NCBI GenBank assembly: GCA_012934845.2
Contig: WNNJ02001604.1
Span: 1 to 64,000 of the forward strand
Origin: Pomphorhynchus laevis
Lineage: Eukaryota > Acanthocephala > Palaeacanthocephala > Echinorhynchida > Pomphorhynchidae
Length of the DNA stretch: 64,000 nt
Direction: 5' to 3'
Shown here: piece after piece, positions 44,401 to 56,600 of the stretch
Layout: the number at the start of each line of letters is the position of its first letter
Numbering within the stretch: the first letter of the stretch is position 1
The notes under the pieces: generated by a model
The model's database searches: none
Told to the model about the DNA's origin: nothing
The model's input: only the letters and a program-made list of their open reading frames with translations
Made by a program: the position numbers and the translations under genes

Positions 44401-45412
44401 TCATTGAATTTATGACCATTGTAATCATGCATTTTTGATGCAATCTTAATTTGACAACTGCCAAGGTTTTTTGAAGGATAATATAACTGCTCAATAAAGG
44501 ATCAGTCGAACGACTGTCAAATATAAAAATGATCTAATTAGCCAGTTTTAAGTTTACTACAAATTTGCCGCAAAAATTAAGCAATCTTTAGGAAATGGTA
44601 TTGTTTAAAAAGTCAAGTTCACAGCCGAAACGTCATCAAGTTAGCCTGTACAACAGAAAAGTTCTTTTGTTCATCTTTGACGTTTTAAAGTGATTAATAG
44701 TATGATGATCGTTAGTATTGACCAGTAATTATGGGACAGCAGCTTTCAAAATATTGCCGTACTCCATTTAAATCCATGACCATTGTTATCATGCTTGTTT
44801 GATGCAATTAGAATGATACACCTTCCAAATTCATTTGAATAATAAAAACGACACAATCCTGCATAAATTAATCGCTTGATATAAATATAGATAGTTTAAA
44901 AGGAGCAACCTTAATGTTTACTATAATTTTGCGCTAAAATTAAACATTTTTTAGAAATTGCTGTATTTTCAAAGAACAGGCAGATCTCAAAATATAAATT
45001 AAAATAACTCATAATACTGCTTAGTGCTTTCAGTAATCATGGAAGTTTATACGTTACAAACAGTATGCTGATCGTTAACTGTGGACATTTTTTATAAACA
45101 GTAGCTTTTAAGATTTTGGCATATTTCAATGAAAATGCTAGGCTGTTGTTATTACGCGTGTTTAATCCAATCTTAATGATACATATGACAACCTTTTGAA
45201 TATATTTAAGAAATGATCTTATGACGCAACAAATGAATTGACTAATATGAATAGAGATTTCTGATAAGCAAGTTTTTTGTTTACGAGAATTTAGCAGTTT
45301 GAATTGAGCTATTTAGAGAAAATGCTATTTTTCAAAAGTCAAGCAGGCAGCCGAAACCTCATCGAGATAGCTCATACTACTGATGAGTGCTTTCGTTCAT
45401 CTTTGACGTTAA
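38407..45412. repeat. Satellite array between the duplicated segments
   Basis: Three higher-order units of the satellite, with unit starts near 40228, 42576 and 44904. The switch from one satellite lineage to the duplicated segment occurs between about 41760 and 41820. The empty counterpart of the ubiquilin-bearing insertion lies near 42958-42970. Recurrent minus-strand frames (for example 38838-39098, 41182-41442) are phase-locked to one monomer type. No gene is supported. Confidence 0.9.
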
Positions 45413-45505
45413 TAAGTAAAATAGCCAAATCAAAATTTAATAATTAAATAATACAAAAAAAAACAATTTTAAGTTAAGTTAAGAAAAAAAACATTCTGTT
45501 TCAGT

Positions 45506-48199
45506 CTAGCAATCGTCGAGATCGACGCCGTTGTTATCGAAATCTTCATTAGATGTAGATGATGATTTATCAGAACTTATTAAGCAATTCTGGACGAATT
45601 CTATTTTATCGACCAGTTTTCCACACGTAACAACCTTCATGCTTGAATATCTAGCTTTCATATCGATATTAAATTCCTTCGTGCTACAGCATTGATCTAG
45701 CATGTGATTCATTACTTCCTCGCATAGTTGATCAACGTTGTCATCATAAGTTAATATTGTATCAGAAGGCGTTGCCATTGTCGAATCTGGATGTGTAAGG
45801 CGTTTTTCTTGTTTTGCAGTTTCGATAACAGCAGATTTTAGATTCATAGAGGAATCTTCTTCCATAAAATCGATAAACTCCGATACACATTTAGGATTGA
45901 TCTTCATGTTGACATCGCAGAACGCTCGTATGATTGATAGGAAACAGAATCTGAGCTGCTCCGATGTTTGAATAAGCCCAGGACGTGCATTACGAAGATT
46001 GTGTAAAATATTCATAAGTTGAGCATGAGAGTTACAACCTTCACTTGCTGCAAGTAGAGTGAGGACGATATCTGCAAAAGCAAACGTGCCACTTCTTCCG
46101 ATACCAGCACTGCATTGAATAACTGTTGAGTGTTCGAAGACATGTTGACTTCGTAATATGCTAAGAAAACGAAGGAAATTTTCAGGGCAAGAGGGTTCGC
46201 CAAAGTCAGGCCAATCAGTATAATTGTAATGATGTATATCTCTTGTTTCGCCTGTATTGCTTTTTAGAACTTTTAAAATCCTCTCTACAAACGAGTCGTA
46301 ATGTATTCCAGATTGAAGTTCAACAGTCATATCGATATCGTTCAAACGCATAATTGCCGTATCTTCCTCGGTAAGACCATCGATTAGTATATTTTCCATA
46401 GTGCACTCCATTGTAAAAAACTGGAAGCATTTGGAACGGCCCTTTCCTACTAACTTATTCAGAATAATAATCGACCGAACGTTATCTCGCCAGACCATAT
46501 TCCAATAATGTGAGATCGTGTTCGACAAAGGGCCCTGAGAAAGTATGTATGATCGATTTGCAGGTTTATATCCAACAAAGTTAGCATTGATATACGATGT
46601 TTGACAGTTTTTAAGCTTTACTAATATGCTGTCGACTTTTCCATTGCGTTCTAAAAAAGGATACGCAGTGTAGTTATATTCACCCGACTGTTCATAGTCG
46701 CGTTCCCATTTATTCGTAAGATTTAGATCTTTTAATTGACTCGGAGCAAGCCCGCGCATATTGGTGGGCATCTGTAATCCATAATCTTTTAATCTTAGGA
46801 ATTCTCGAAAACCTTCACACTTTTTATTTCGGTTGATTTGACTGCATATGGATTTTGGTATTAGTTCGTCGGAACCTGTTGTCGTGTTCAGTGATATGCG
46901 GGAAACACTGGCGGATGAAGGCTCCGTAGGCCCGCTTTCAGAAATATTTAATTCGCGGGCTTCGGCAACTGCTTCTTCGTCCGATTGGGGTAATTCTTTT
47001 TGGCGATCATCATTCGGACGCATATGTATTATCGTGGAGTCAAGAAAATTGTAATCAGCTGTTGAACTGTGAATGCAAACTTCGCGAGGTTCAGGATGGC
47101 AAATGTTTGGATTTATTTGGTCGAAATATGGATGATAATTGTTTTCAATGCTCGATAGAAGGGCCTTTGCATTTCCTCGCATCAACGCGATTGAAATACG
47201 CTGAAACAGGCGAGCTGCTGCAATATCGTACGACATTGATGAACGAAGAGCTAAATTTCGAGCTATGCGCCTAACTACTTGCTCACCCTCTGGATTCCAG
47301 CCTCCGTAACACTCTAGCACAGCAGGGGTGAAGTTGTACCCTGCTTTGATCATTTGAGCCCGGTATTTCCTGTCTTTGACATTGGAGGCGTACTCATTGG
47401 CAGAGAAAAGTTGGGTACGAGCGGCATGGCGGATGTAGGCCTTCTGTAGCGGGTTTGTAACCGCAAAATCCACTGCTTCCGGCGGATCTCCGTAAATTAG
47501 AATATCAGCCGATCTTTCTCTGAGATTATTTATCAGGTTCGGGACTTCTCGTCCAACGTGCATTCCAGCCGATTGTGCAGCCTGAAAATCAATGTCTCGT
47601 ATGCCATTATGACGTAGGCCTGTAAAACCTTCAAAAGAGCATGTTAAGGCATGGAAACCCATACAATCAGCTTTACGGTAACACCTACTGCACCTGTAGA
47701 TTTTATCAGAAATGGGAATGCCCAGCCAGAAACGTATTAGGACAGAAAATTCGTTGTCGGTCAGCGCTAGACCAAGACTTTTGTTGGGTGTACATTGTAG
47801 CCAAGCATTTGCGTGGGGAGAGGACACTGAAAGTATTCGCGCTTTGTCCGCCTCACTCGATCTCGATTTTAACTGATCTAGCATGGCTGAGTCAATGAGA
47901 GAGGACAATTTTCCCTGTACTGTCGACACAACGAACTTAGTTGAAACTTCCTCTATTGCGTTTTTTGATGTGATGAATCCAGGAAAAGTACTAGCATCCA
48001 GATCAAGAGAAGTTGCGACAGCTTGAGTGCTTGCTATAAAGGCTGCTGAACAGTGTTTCAGAGTACTTCTCAGACGGAGTCCGCCCATTTTTAGAGGAAG
48101 TTCAGCTTGCCACTTTTTCTTGGTTGAAAGTTGAACTGATGTGATTATTCCAAGTGCGCGCATAACTGCCTCGTCGAACCGATGGCAGAAGTCGTCCAT
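45506..48199 (-). CDS. RLE endonuclease-protein tyrosine phosphatase fusion ORF, copy B
   Basis: An 897-codon ORF identical to the one at 33253-35946 except for one residue in the C-terminal tail (FNIDMKA instead of FNVDMKA). It has the same CCHC finger, restriction-like endonuclease, linker and PTPN1/PTPN2-like phosphatase with WPD loop, CSAGIGRSGT loop and Q loop. The Gln before the catalytic Cys is shared, so it is not a private error of one copy. Near-identity reflects recent duplication and by itself says nothing about selection. Confidence 0.9.
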   Translation of the reverse strand: MDDFCHRFDEAVMRALGIITSVQLSTKKKWQAELPLKMGGLRLRSTLKHCSAAFIASTQAVATSLDLDASTFPGFITSKNAIEEVSTKFVVSTVQGKLSSLIDSAMLDQLKSRSSEADKARILSVSSPHANAWLQCTPNKSLGLALTDNEFSVLIRFWLGIPISDKIYRCSRCYRKADCMGFHALTCSFEGFTGLRHNGIRDIDFQAAQSAGMHVGREVPNLINNLRERSADILIYGDPPEAVDFAVTNPLQKAYIRHAARTQLFSANEYASNVKDRKYRAQMIKAGYNFTPAVLECYGGWNPEGEQVVRRIARNLALRSSMSYDIAAARLFQRISIALMRGNAKALLSSIENNYHPYFDQINPNICHPEPREVCIHSSTADYNFLDSTIIHMRPNDDRQKELPQSDEEAVAEARELNISESGPTEPSSASVSRISLNTTTGSDELIPKSICSQINRNKKCEGFREFLRLKDYGLQMPTNMRGLAPSQLKDLNLTNKWERDYEQSGEYNYTAYPFLERNGKVDSILVKLKNCQTSYINANFVGYKPANRSYILSQGPLSNTISHYWNMVWRDNVRSIIILNKLVGKGRSKCFQFFTMECTMENILIDGLTEEDTAIMRLNDIDMTVELQSGIHYDSFVERILKVLKSNTGETRDIHHYNYTDWPDFGEPSCPENFLRFLSILRSQHVFEHSTVIQCSAGIGRSGTFAFADIVLTLLAASEGCNSHAQLMNILHNLRNARPGLIQTSEQLRFCFLSIIRAFCDVNMKINPKCVSEFIDFMEEDSSMNLKSAVIETAKQEKRLTHPDSTMATPSDTILTYDDNVDQLCEEVMNHMLDQCCSTKEFNIDMKARYSSMKVVTCGKLVDKIEFVQNCLISSDKSSSTSNEDFDNNGVDLDDC

Positions 48200-50108
48200 A
48201 AAATGGAAGTAACGTTTCTCATGTAAAATGCCACTCTAGGGGCTGACGCGCAGTGTCGCAGAAGCAAATAAGCTACATGAGCATCAGGAATTGATGTCAC
48301 GAGATCTATATCGTGGAGGAGTTTGGGCATAACCTTTTCGAGCATGAACGACTTGACAAAATCAGGCGAGCCAATCGGACAACCAAGTAGTGAAAAATTG
48401 CGACAACTCACAACTGTACAGGGTTGCTGACAAGTATTGTTGATGGATTGAATATCGTCTGTGTTTCCTATAAGTTCCGTCTTACCCAAATTAATGGACA
48501 ATCCAATCATTGAAAATTCTGAGGAGATAAAATTCAGTGCAAGAGCAATGGCATTTGGGTTGCCCCCAATGATGCCATCATCCAAATACCATTTGTTGAA
48601 ATGAATGCCCTCCATATTGTTAAGCTGTGCAAGTACTGGGTGGATTGCCACAGAGAACAGTAGAGGGCCTAAGGGGTCACCTTGTTGAACTCCGGATTCA
48701 GATTTTAGGTATTGCGAGCCTAAACGGAGATAAGTGGGGTGATCGTAGCACCAACGTTCTCACGCTGCCATTTGAGGAATTTGGGATTCAATTGCTCTCA
48801 AGAAAATACTCCTGTCAATAGTGTTAAATGCGTTCGACACGTCGATTTTTGCCCACGTCCAATTTCCCAATTCAGGCATATGTTCGTTCGTGCGGTGATG
48901 GATTATGTTGTCAATGCCGTTCGGTGTTAAACGCCTATCTGTAATAGTCTGAGAATCGTTACGAACTCTCCTCTTAACTTGGAACAAACACACTTTGAGC
49001 ATATTCGTCGGAGTGTATCTCCAATTGCAATGGGGCGAATACCTCCGTTTGGCTTTTCTAGAGCGATGAGGTTCGCGCCTGCCAAGAAAGGAGCAACTTG
49101 TTGTGATAAATCACCTGCCACCATGTTGTTTATCAATTGCGTAAAGCGTGAAAGAAGTGTTCCTGAGGGATCGGCGGAAATGAGGTCCTGCAAGTGTTCG
49201 GGCCTCAGTCTAAGACAACCAGGCGATGATGCTGCGGGGAAAGAAAATACAGCGTCTTTTACGGTATCAATGTCAAAAAGAATAGGCTGACTATTACAAA
49301 GGTATGAGTGATGTATGTCTTTACCCGCGGGGTGCAAGTGACCCAGCCGCTGTCGAACTTCGTTAGTGGGTGAAATATATCGGGACGAAGATAAACGTTG
49401 CATGGCCTTACTGTAATTACCCTGTCTTGCCAAATCTATTGACGACATCATTGTACTAGTGTGAGCTGTTTTTTTTGGAGAATTGAAGAATGGCAAAACT
49501 TGATCGCGTATCTCTCCGAGCTCTCTAGATTCAATGTTATCTAGCATTCGAGATATACCCTGTAGAGTCGCGTTGCGGCGTCTTGAGGGGCGACCTTTGA
49601 TATCTGACTTAATGAAGGCAATTTTGGCAAAACCGAGAAGGAGTGTCCAAGATGCGGGTGAACGATAATGCAGCGCATCAGCAATGAGTCTTGACAATAT
49701 TCGAGCATACCTGCTTCGAAGATTCCAGAGAATGCGTCAAAAAGTAGGCACTTCAGATTGCCATAATTCGCGAAGGAACGACAAGGTGATGTATGACTCA
49801 CTCACCGCGTCAACGTGAGCCTCAGTTGATGTATGACCAGACGTTTTAAGAAAGAGGTCATAATTAACACGCTTACTCTCCGGAAACAAAAAGTTTGTCG
49901 GCGGAACAGTGACGTTAGTAGTGGCAGCCATTGGAGTTGGCGGGAGAGACGATCCTAGGCATCGAGAACGTATTGGTCCGTGTACCTTTACGAGTCCGAG
50001 CTTAGTAATGGAAAAAACTCGCCCACAAACTGAACAAAGCGAGGAGGTATGTAAAGGGTGTAGATGAGGAATTGGGTTTTCTGACATGGCGTCGTTATTG
50101 CAAACCAC
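48145..50108 (-). pseudogene. Zinc finger and RT region of the phosphatase-bearing LINE, copy B
   Basis: Same arrangement as 35892-37855. It begins with an N-terminal CCHC-like finger, followed by RT motifs A, B and C (VSNAFNT, GVQQGDPLG, WYLDDG). The open pieces are 49737-50108, 48927-49697, 48760-49002 and 48145-48651. The breaks fall at the corresponding places, which shows that RT was already lost when the segment was duplicated. Confidence 0.87.
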
Positions 50109-50135
50109 TCGATCGCTGAGTTATAAATTTACTAT

Positions 50136-50460
50136 CGTTGCTTACTGTCGTTGCTTACTGTCGTTGCTTACTGTCGTTGCTTACTGTCGTTGCTTACTGT
50201 CGTTGCTTACTGTCGTTGCTTACTGTCGTTGCTTACTGTCGTTGCTTACTGTCGTTGCTTACTGTCGTTGCTTACTGTCGTTGCTTACTGTCGTTGCTTA
50301 CTGTCGTTGCTTACTGTCGTTGCTTACTGTCGTTGCTTACTGTCGTTGCTTACTGTCGTTGCTTACTGTCGTTGCTTACTGTCGTTGCTTACTGTCGTTG
50401 CTTACTGTCGTTGCTTACTGTCGTTGCTTACTGTCGTTGCTTACTGTCGTTGCTTACTGT
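50136..50460 (-). repeat. 13-bp minisatellite, 25 units, in the LINE 5' region (copy B)
   Basis: Twenty-five tandem copies of cgttgcttactgt, three fewer than in copy A, with identical flanks. This is the clearest length difference between the two LINE copies. Confidence 0.95.
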
Positions 50461-50620
50461 AACTATTATTAATCGTAACTATTATTTGAAGTCACTAATT
50501 TGTTGAAATTGAGTTTTTGTATAAGGATGAATATGTAATTTGTGTAAGATGTTGTAATTGTATTTACTTTAGATCTCAAATGTATGTTATTTTATCTCAC
50601 ACTTTTTTTAAGAAAAACAG

Positions 50621-53600
50621 TATTCTGATCAGAACGTGTTTAGCAGTTAACCGATATGAGCTTTCGACATATGCCGTATTCCATCGAAATATATGACCAT
50701 TGTTATCATGCATGTTTTATGCAATCGAAATAAAACAAAGGTCAGATACTTAAAGAGGATAATAAAATAACACAATGTCGCCTTTTAAAAACTCTTGATA
50801 TTAATAAAGATGGTCTTATAATCAAGATTTAATTTTTCTATAATTTTGCCGCTTAATTTAAGCGATTTATAAAACTGCGATTATTCAAAACTCAAACAGA
50901 CAGCTAAAACGTAATCAAGATGGCTCATACTACTGATGAGTTATTCTGGTTATCTTTGACGTCTAGGAGGGACTGATAGTATGCTGATCGTTAGTGTTGA
51001 CAAGTTATTAACTAACATCAGCTTTCAACATATTGCCGTATTCTCTTAAAATCAATGAGCATGTTTATCATGCATGTTTGATGCAATCCTACTGATAGTT
51101 ATGCCAAATTCTTATAAGTGAGATAAAATGACACAATGAAGCATCATTATAACGCCTGATATAAATAAAGATAATCTGGTAAGCAACTTTTATGTTTACT
51201 ATAATTTTGACGCTTAAATTAAGCGATTTATAGGAAATGGTATTTTTAAAAGTCAAGCAGAGAGCCAAATCGTCATCGAAATGAATCATACCACTGATTA
51301 AGCCTTCGGACATAATTAAAGTTTAGACGTTAAAATTGTATGCTGATCGTTGACTGTTTACGTTTTTATCTACAGCAGCTTTCAACATTTTGACCTGTTT
51401 TAATCAAATGCTAGACTGTTGTTATTATGTTTGTTTTATGTAATCTCTGTAATACATATGACAATCTTTTAAGTAACTTAAGGAATAACACCATGAGTTC
51501 ACAAATGAATTGACGTTTATGAATAGAGATGGTCTGATAAGCAAGTTTTTGTTTACGAGTATTCATCAGTTCGAATTAAGCTATTTAGGGAAAATGCTAT
51601 TTTTTCAAAATTTTAGCCGGCAGCCGACACGTCATCGAGATGACTCATACTACAGATTAGTGCTTTTGTTCATTTTTGACGCTTAGAAGTAACAAATAGT
51701 AATCTGATCAATAAAAGGGCTAACAAGTTTTTGCCCGACAGCAGCTTTTGACCCGTTTCAATGAAATGCTGGACTGTTTTTATTATGATTGTTTAATGCA
51801 ATCTCGATGATACACGTCATCGAAGATGCATCATACTACATATGATTGCTTTTGTTTATCTTTGACGCTGAGAAGTAACGAATAGTATTCTGATCGTTTT
51901 GGTAGACTAGTTATTACCTGATAGCAGCTTTAAAAAATTGCCGTATTCCATTGAATTTATGACCATTGTAATCATGCATGTTTGATGTAATCTTAATTTG
52001 ACAACTGCCAAGGTATTTTGAAGGATAATAAACTTGCACAATAAAGGATCATTTAAACGACTGAGAAATATAAAATGATCTAATTGGCCAGTTTTAAGTT
52101 TACTATAAATTTGCCGCAAAAATTTAGCAATTTTTAGAAAATGGTATTTTTTAAAAGTCAAGCCCACAGCCGAAACGTCATCGAGATGAATCATACCACT
52201 GATTAAGTCTTCGGACATAATTGAAGTTCAGACGTTACAAAAAGTATGCTGATGGTTGACTGTTAACGTTTTTGTTTACGAGTATTCATCAGTTCGAATT
52301 AAGCTATTTAGGGAAAATGCTATTTTTTCAAAATTTTAGCCGTCAGCCGACACATTATCGAGATGGCTCACACTACAGATTAGTGCTTTTGTTAATTTTT
52401 GGCGCTTATAATTAAAAATAGTAATCTGATCAATAAGATCTAACAAGTTTTTGCCCGACAGCAGCTTTTGACCTGTTTCAATGAAATGCTGGACTGTTTT
52501 TATTATGATTGTTTAATGCAATCTCGATGATACACGTCATCGAGATGCATCATACTACATATGATTGCTTTTGTTTATCTTTGACGCTGAGAAGTAACGA
52601 ATAGTATTCTGATCGTTTTGGTAGACTAGTTATTACCTGATAGCAGCTTTAAAAAATTGCCGTATTCCATTGAATTTATGACCATTGTAATCATGCATGT
52701 TTGATGCAATCTTAATTTGACAACTGCCAAGGTATTTTGAAGGATAATAAAATTGCACAATAATGGATCATTCAAACGACTGAGAAATATAAAAATGATC
52801 TAATAAGCCAGTTTTAAGTTTACTATAAATTTGCCGCAAAAATTAAGCAATTTTTAGAAAATGGTATTTTTTAAAAGTCAAGCCCACAGCCGAAACGTCA
52901 TCAAGTTAGCCTGTACAACAGAAAAGTTCTTCCGTTCATCTTTGACGTTTTAAAGTGATTAATAGTATGATGATCGTTAGTGTTGACCAGTAATTATGGA
53001 CAGCAGCTTTCAAAATATTGCCGTACTCCATTAAAATCCATGACCATTGTTATCATGCTTGTTTGATGCAATTAGAATGATACACATGCCAAATTCATTT
53101 GAATAATAAAAACGACACAATCCTGCATAATTTAAACACTTGATATAAATAAAGATTGTTTAAAAAGAGCAACCTTAAAGTTTACTATAATTTTGCGTTG
53201 AAATTAAACAATTTATAGAAAATGCTATATTTTCAAAGACCAGGCAGACCTCAAAATATAAATTAAAATAACTCATAATACTGCTTAGTGCTTTCAGTAA
53301 TCATGGAAGTTTAGGCGTTACAAATAGTATGCTGATCGTTAACTGTGGACATTTTTAATAAACAGCAGCTTTTAAGATTTTGGCATATTTCAATGAAAAT
53401 GCTAGACTGTTGTTATTACGCTTGTTTAATCCAATCTTAATGATACATATGACAACCGTTTGAATATATTTAACGAATGATCTTATGACGCAACAAATGA
53501 ATTGACTAATATGAATAGAGATGTCTGATAAGCAAGTTTTTTGTTTACGAGAATTTAGCAGTTTGAATAGAGCTATTTAGAGAAAATGCTATTTTTCAAA

Positions 53601-56600
53601 AGTCAAGCAGGCAGCCGAAACCTCATCGAGATAGCTCATACTACAGATGAGTGTTTTCGTTCATCTTTGACGTTAATAAGTAAAATAGTATTCTGATCGG
53701 TATGTGTTTAGCAGTTAACCGACATCAGCTTTCGACATATGCCGTATTCCATCGAAATCTATGACCATTGTTATCATGCATGTTTTATGCAATCTAAATA
53801 AAACAAATGCCAGATTCTTAAAAAGGATAAAAAATAACACAATGTCGCATTTTAAAAACTCTTGATATTAATAAAGATGGTCTTATAATCAAGATTTAAT
53901 TTTTCTATAATTTTGCCGCTAAATTTAAGCGATTTATAAAACTGCGATTATTCAAAACTCAAACAGACAGCTAAAACGTAATCAAGATGGATCATACTAC
54001 TGATGAGTTATTCTGGTTATCTTTGACGTCTAGGAGGGACTAATAGTATGCTGATCGTTAGTGTTGACAAGTTATTAACTAACATCAGCTTTTAACATAT
54101 TGCCGTATTCTCTTAATATCAATGAGCATGTTTATCATGCATGTTTGATGCAATCCTACTGATAGTTATGCCAAATTCTTATAAGCGAGATAAAATGACA
54201 CAATGAAGCATCATTATAACGCCTGATATAAATAAAGATAATCTGGTAAGCAACTTTTATGTTTACTATAATTTTGCCGCTAAAATTAAGCGATTTATAG
54301 GAAATGGTATTTTTAAAAGTCAAGCAGAGAGCCAAATCGTCATCGAGATGAATCATACCACTGATTTAGTCTTCGGACATAATTGAAGTTTAGACGTTAC
54401 AAATAGTATGCTGATCGTTGACTGTTAACGTTTTTATCTACAGCAGCTTTCAACATTTTGACCTGTTTTAATCAAATGCTAGACTGTTGTTATTATGTTT
54501 GTTTTATGTAATCTCTGTAATACATATGACAATCTTTTAAGTAACTTAAGGAATGACACCATGACGCCACAAATGAATTGACATTTATGAATAGAGATGG
54601 TCTGATAAGCAAGTTTTTGTTTACGAGTATTCATCAGTTCGAATTAAGCTATTTAGGGAAAATGCTATTTTTTCAAAATTTTAGCCGGCAGCCGACACGT
54701 CATCGAGATGACTCATACTACAGATTAGTGCTTTTGTTCATTTTTGACGCTTAGAAGTAACAAATAGTAATCTGATCAATAAAGGCTAACAAGTTTTTGC
54801 CCAACAGCAGCTTTTGACCTTGTTTCAATGAAATGCTGGACTGTTTTTATTACGATTGTTTAATGCAATCTCGATGATACACGTCATCGAGATGCATCAT
54901 ACTACATATGATTGCTTTTGTTTATCTTTGACGCTTAGAAGTAACGAATAGTATTCTGATCGTTTTGGTAGACTAGTTATTACCTGATAGCAGCTTTAAA
55001 AAATTGCCGTATTCCATTGAATTTATGACCATTGTAATCATGCATGTTTGATGCAATCTTAATTTGACAACTGCCAAGGTATTTTGAAGGATAATAAAAT
55101 TGCACAATAAAAGATCATTCAAACGACTGAGATATAAAAATGATCTAATTAGCCAGTTTTAAGTTTACAATAAATTTGCCCCAAAAATTTAGCAATTTTT
55201 AGAAAATGGAATTTTTTAGAAGTCAAGCCCACCTCCGAAACGTCATCAAGTTAGCCTGTACAACAGAAAAGTTCTTTCGTTCATCTTTGACGTTTTTAAG
55301 TGATTAATAGTATGATGATCGTTAGTGTTGACCAGTAATTATGGGACAGCAGCTTTCAAAATATTGCCGTTCTCCATTAAAATCCATGACTGTTGTTATC
55401 ATGATTGTTTGATGCAATTAGAATGATACACATGCCAAATTCATTTGAATAATAATAACGACAAAAGCTGCATAATTTTGACATCTGATATAAATAAAGA
55501 TAGTTTAAAAAGAGCAACCTTAAAGTTTACTATAATTTTGCGCTAAAATTAAACAATTTATAGAAAATGCTATATTTTCAAAGACCGGGCAGACCTCAAA
55601 ATATAAATTAAAATAACTCATAAGAATGCTTAGTGCTTTCAGTAATCATGGAAGTCTAGGCGTTACAAATAGTATGCTAATCGTTAACTGTGGACATTTT
55701 TAATAAACAGCAGCTTTTAAGATTTTGGCATATTTCAATGAAAATGCTAGAATGTTGTTATTACGCTTGTTTAATCCAATCTTAATAATACATATGACAG
55801 CCTTTTAAATATATTTAACGAATGATATTATGAAACAACAAATAAATTGACTAATATAAATAGAAATGTCTGATTATCAAGTTTTTTGTTTTCGAGAATT
55901 TAGCAGTTTGAATGGTGCAATTTAGAGAAAATGCTATTTTTCAAAAGTCAAACAGGCAGCCGAAAACCTCATCGAGATAGCTCATACTACAGATGAGTGA
56001 TTTCGTTCATCTTTGACGTTTATAAGTAAAATAGTATTTTGATCGGTATGTGTTTAGAAGTTAACGAACATTAGCTTTCGACATATGCCGTATTCCATCG
56101 AAATCTATGACCATTGTTATCATGCATGTTTTATGCAATCTAAACAAAACAAATGCCAGATTCTTAAAACGGATAAAAAATAACACAATGTCGAATTTTA
56201 AAAATTGTTGATATAAATACCGATGGTCTTATAATCAAGATTTTTAGTTTTCTATAATTTTGCAGCTAAATTTAAACGATTTAGAAAACTGGGATTATTC
56301 AAAACTCAAACAGACAGTTAAAACCCAATCAAGATGGCTTATACTACTGATTAGTTATTCTGGCTATCTTTGACGTCTTGCAGGGACTAATATTATGCTG
56401 ATCGTTAGTGTTGACAAGTTTTTAACTAACATTAGCTTTCAAAATATTGCCGTATTCTCTTAAAATCAATGAGAATGTTTATCATGCATGTTTGATGCAA
56501 TCCAACTGATAGTTATGCCAAATTCTTATATGTAAGATAAAATGGCACAATGAAGCATCATTATAATGCCTGATATAAATATAGATAATCTGGTCAGCAA

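Larger units (their letters stand above)
45425..50608 (-). mobile_element. RLE-type LINE with PTP domain, copy B
   Basis: Duplicate of the element at 33174-38394, flanked by taagtaaaatag (45413-45424) and taagaaaaacag (50609-50620). The satellite flanks and all RT-region breaks match copy A. It was therefore copied with its surroundings and not inserted separately. Confidence 0.9.
41760..51600 (+). repeat. Segmental duplication 2, copy B
   Basis: Direct duplicate of about 27060-39400, lacking the ubiquilin-bearing insertion. The phosphatase-bearing LINE within it differs from copy A by very little. I noticed one Val/Ile codon change, a two-base indel in the T-rich 3' end, and three fewer minisatellite units. 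Confidence 0.8.
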
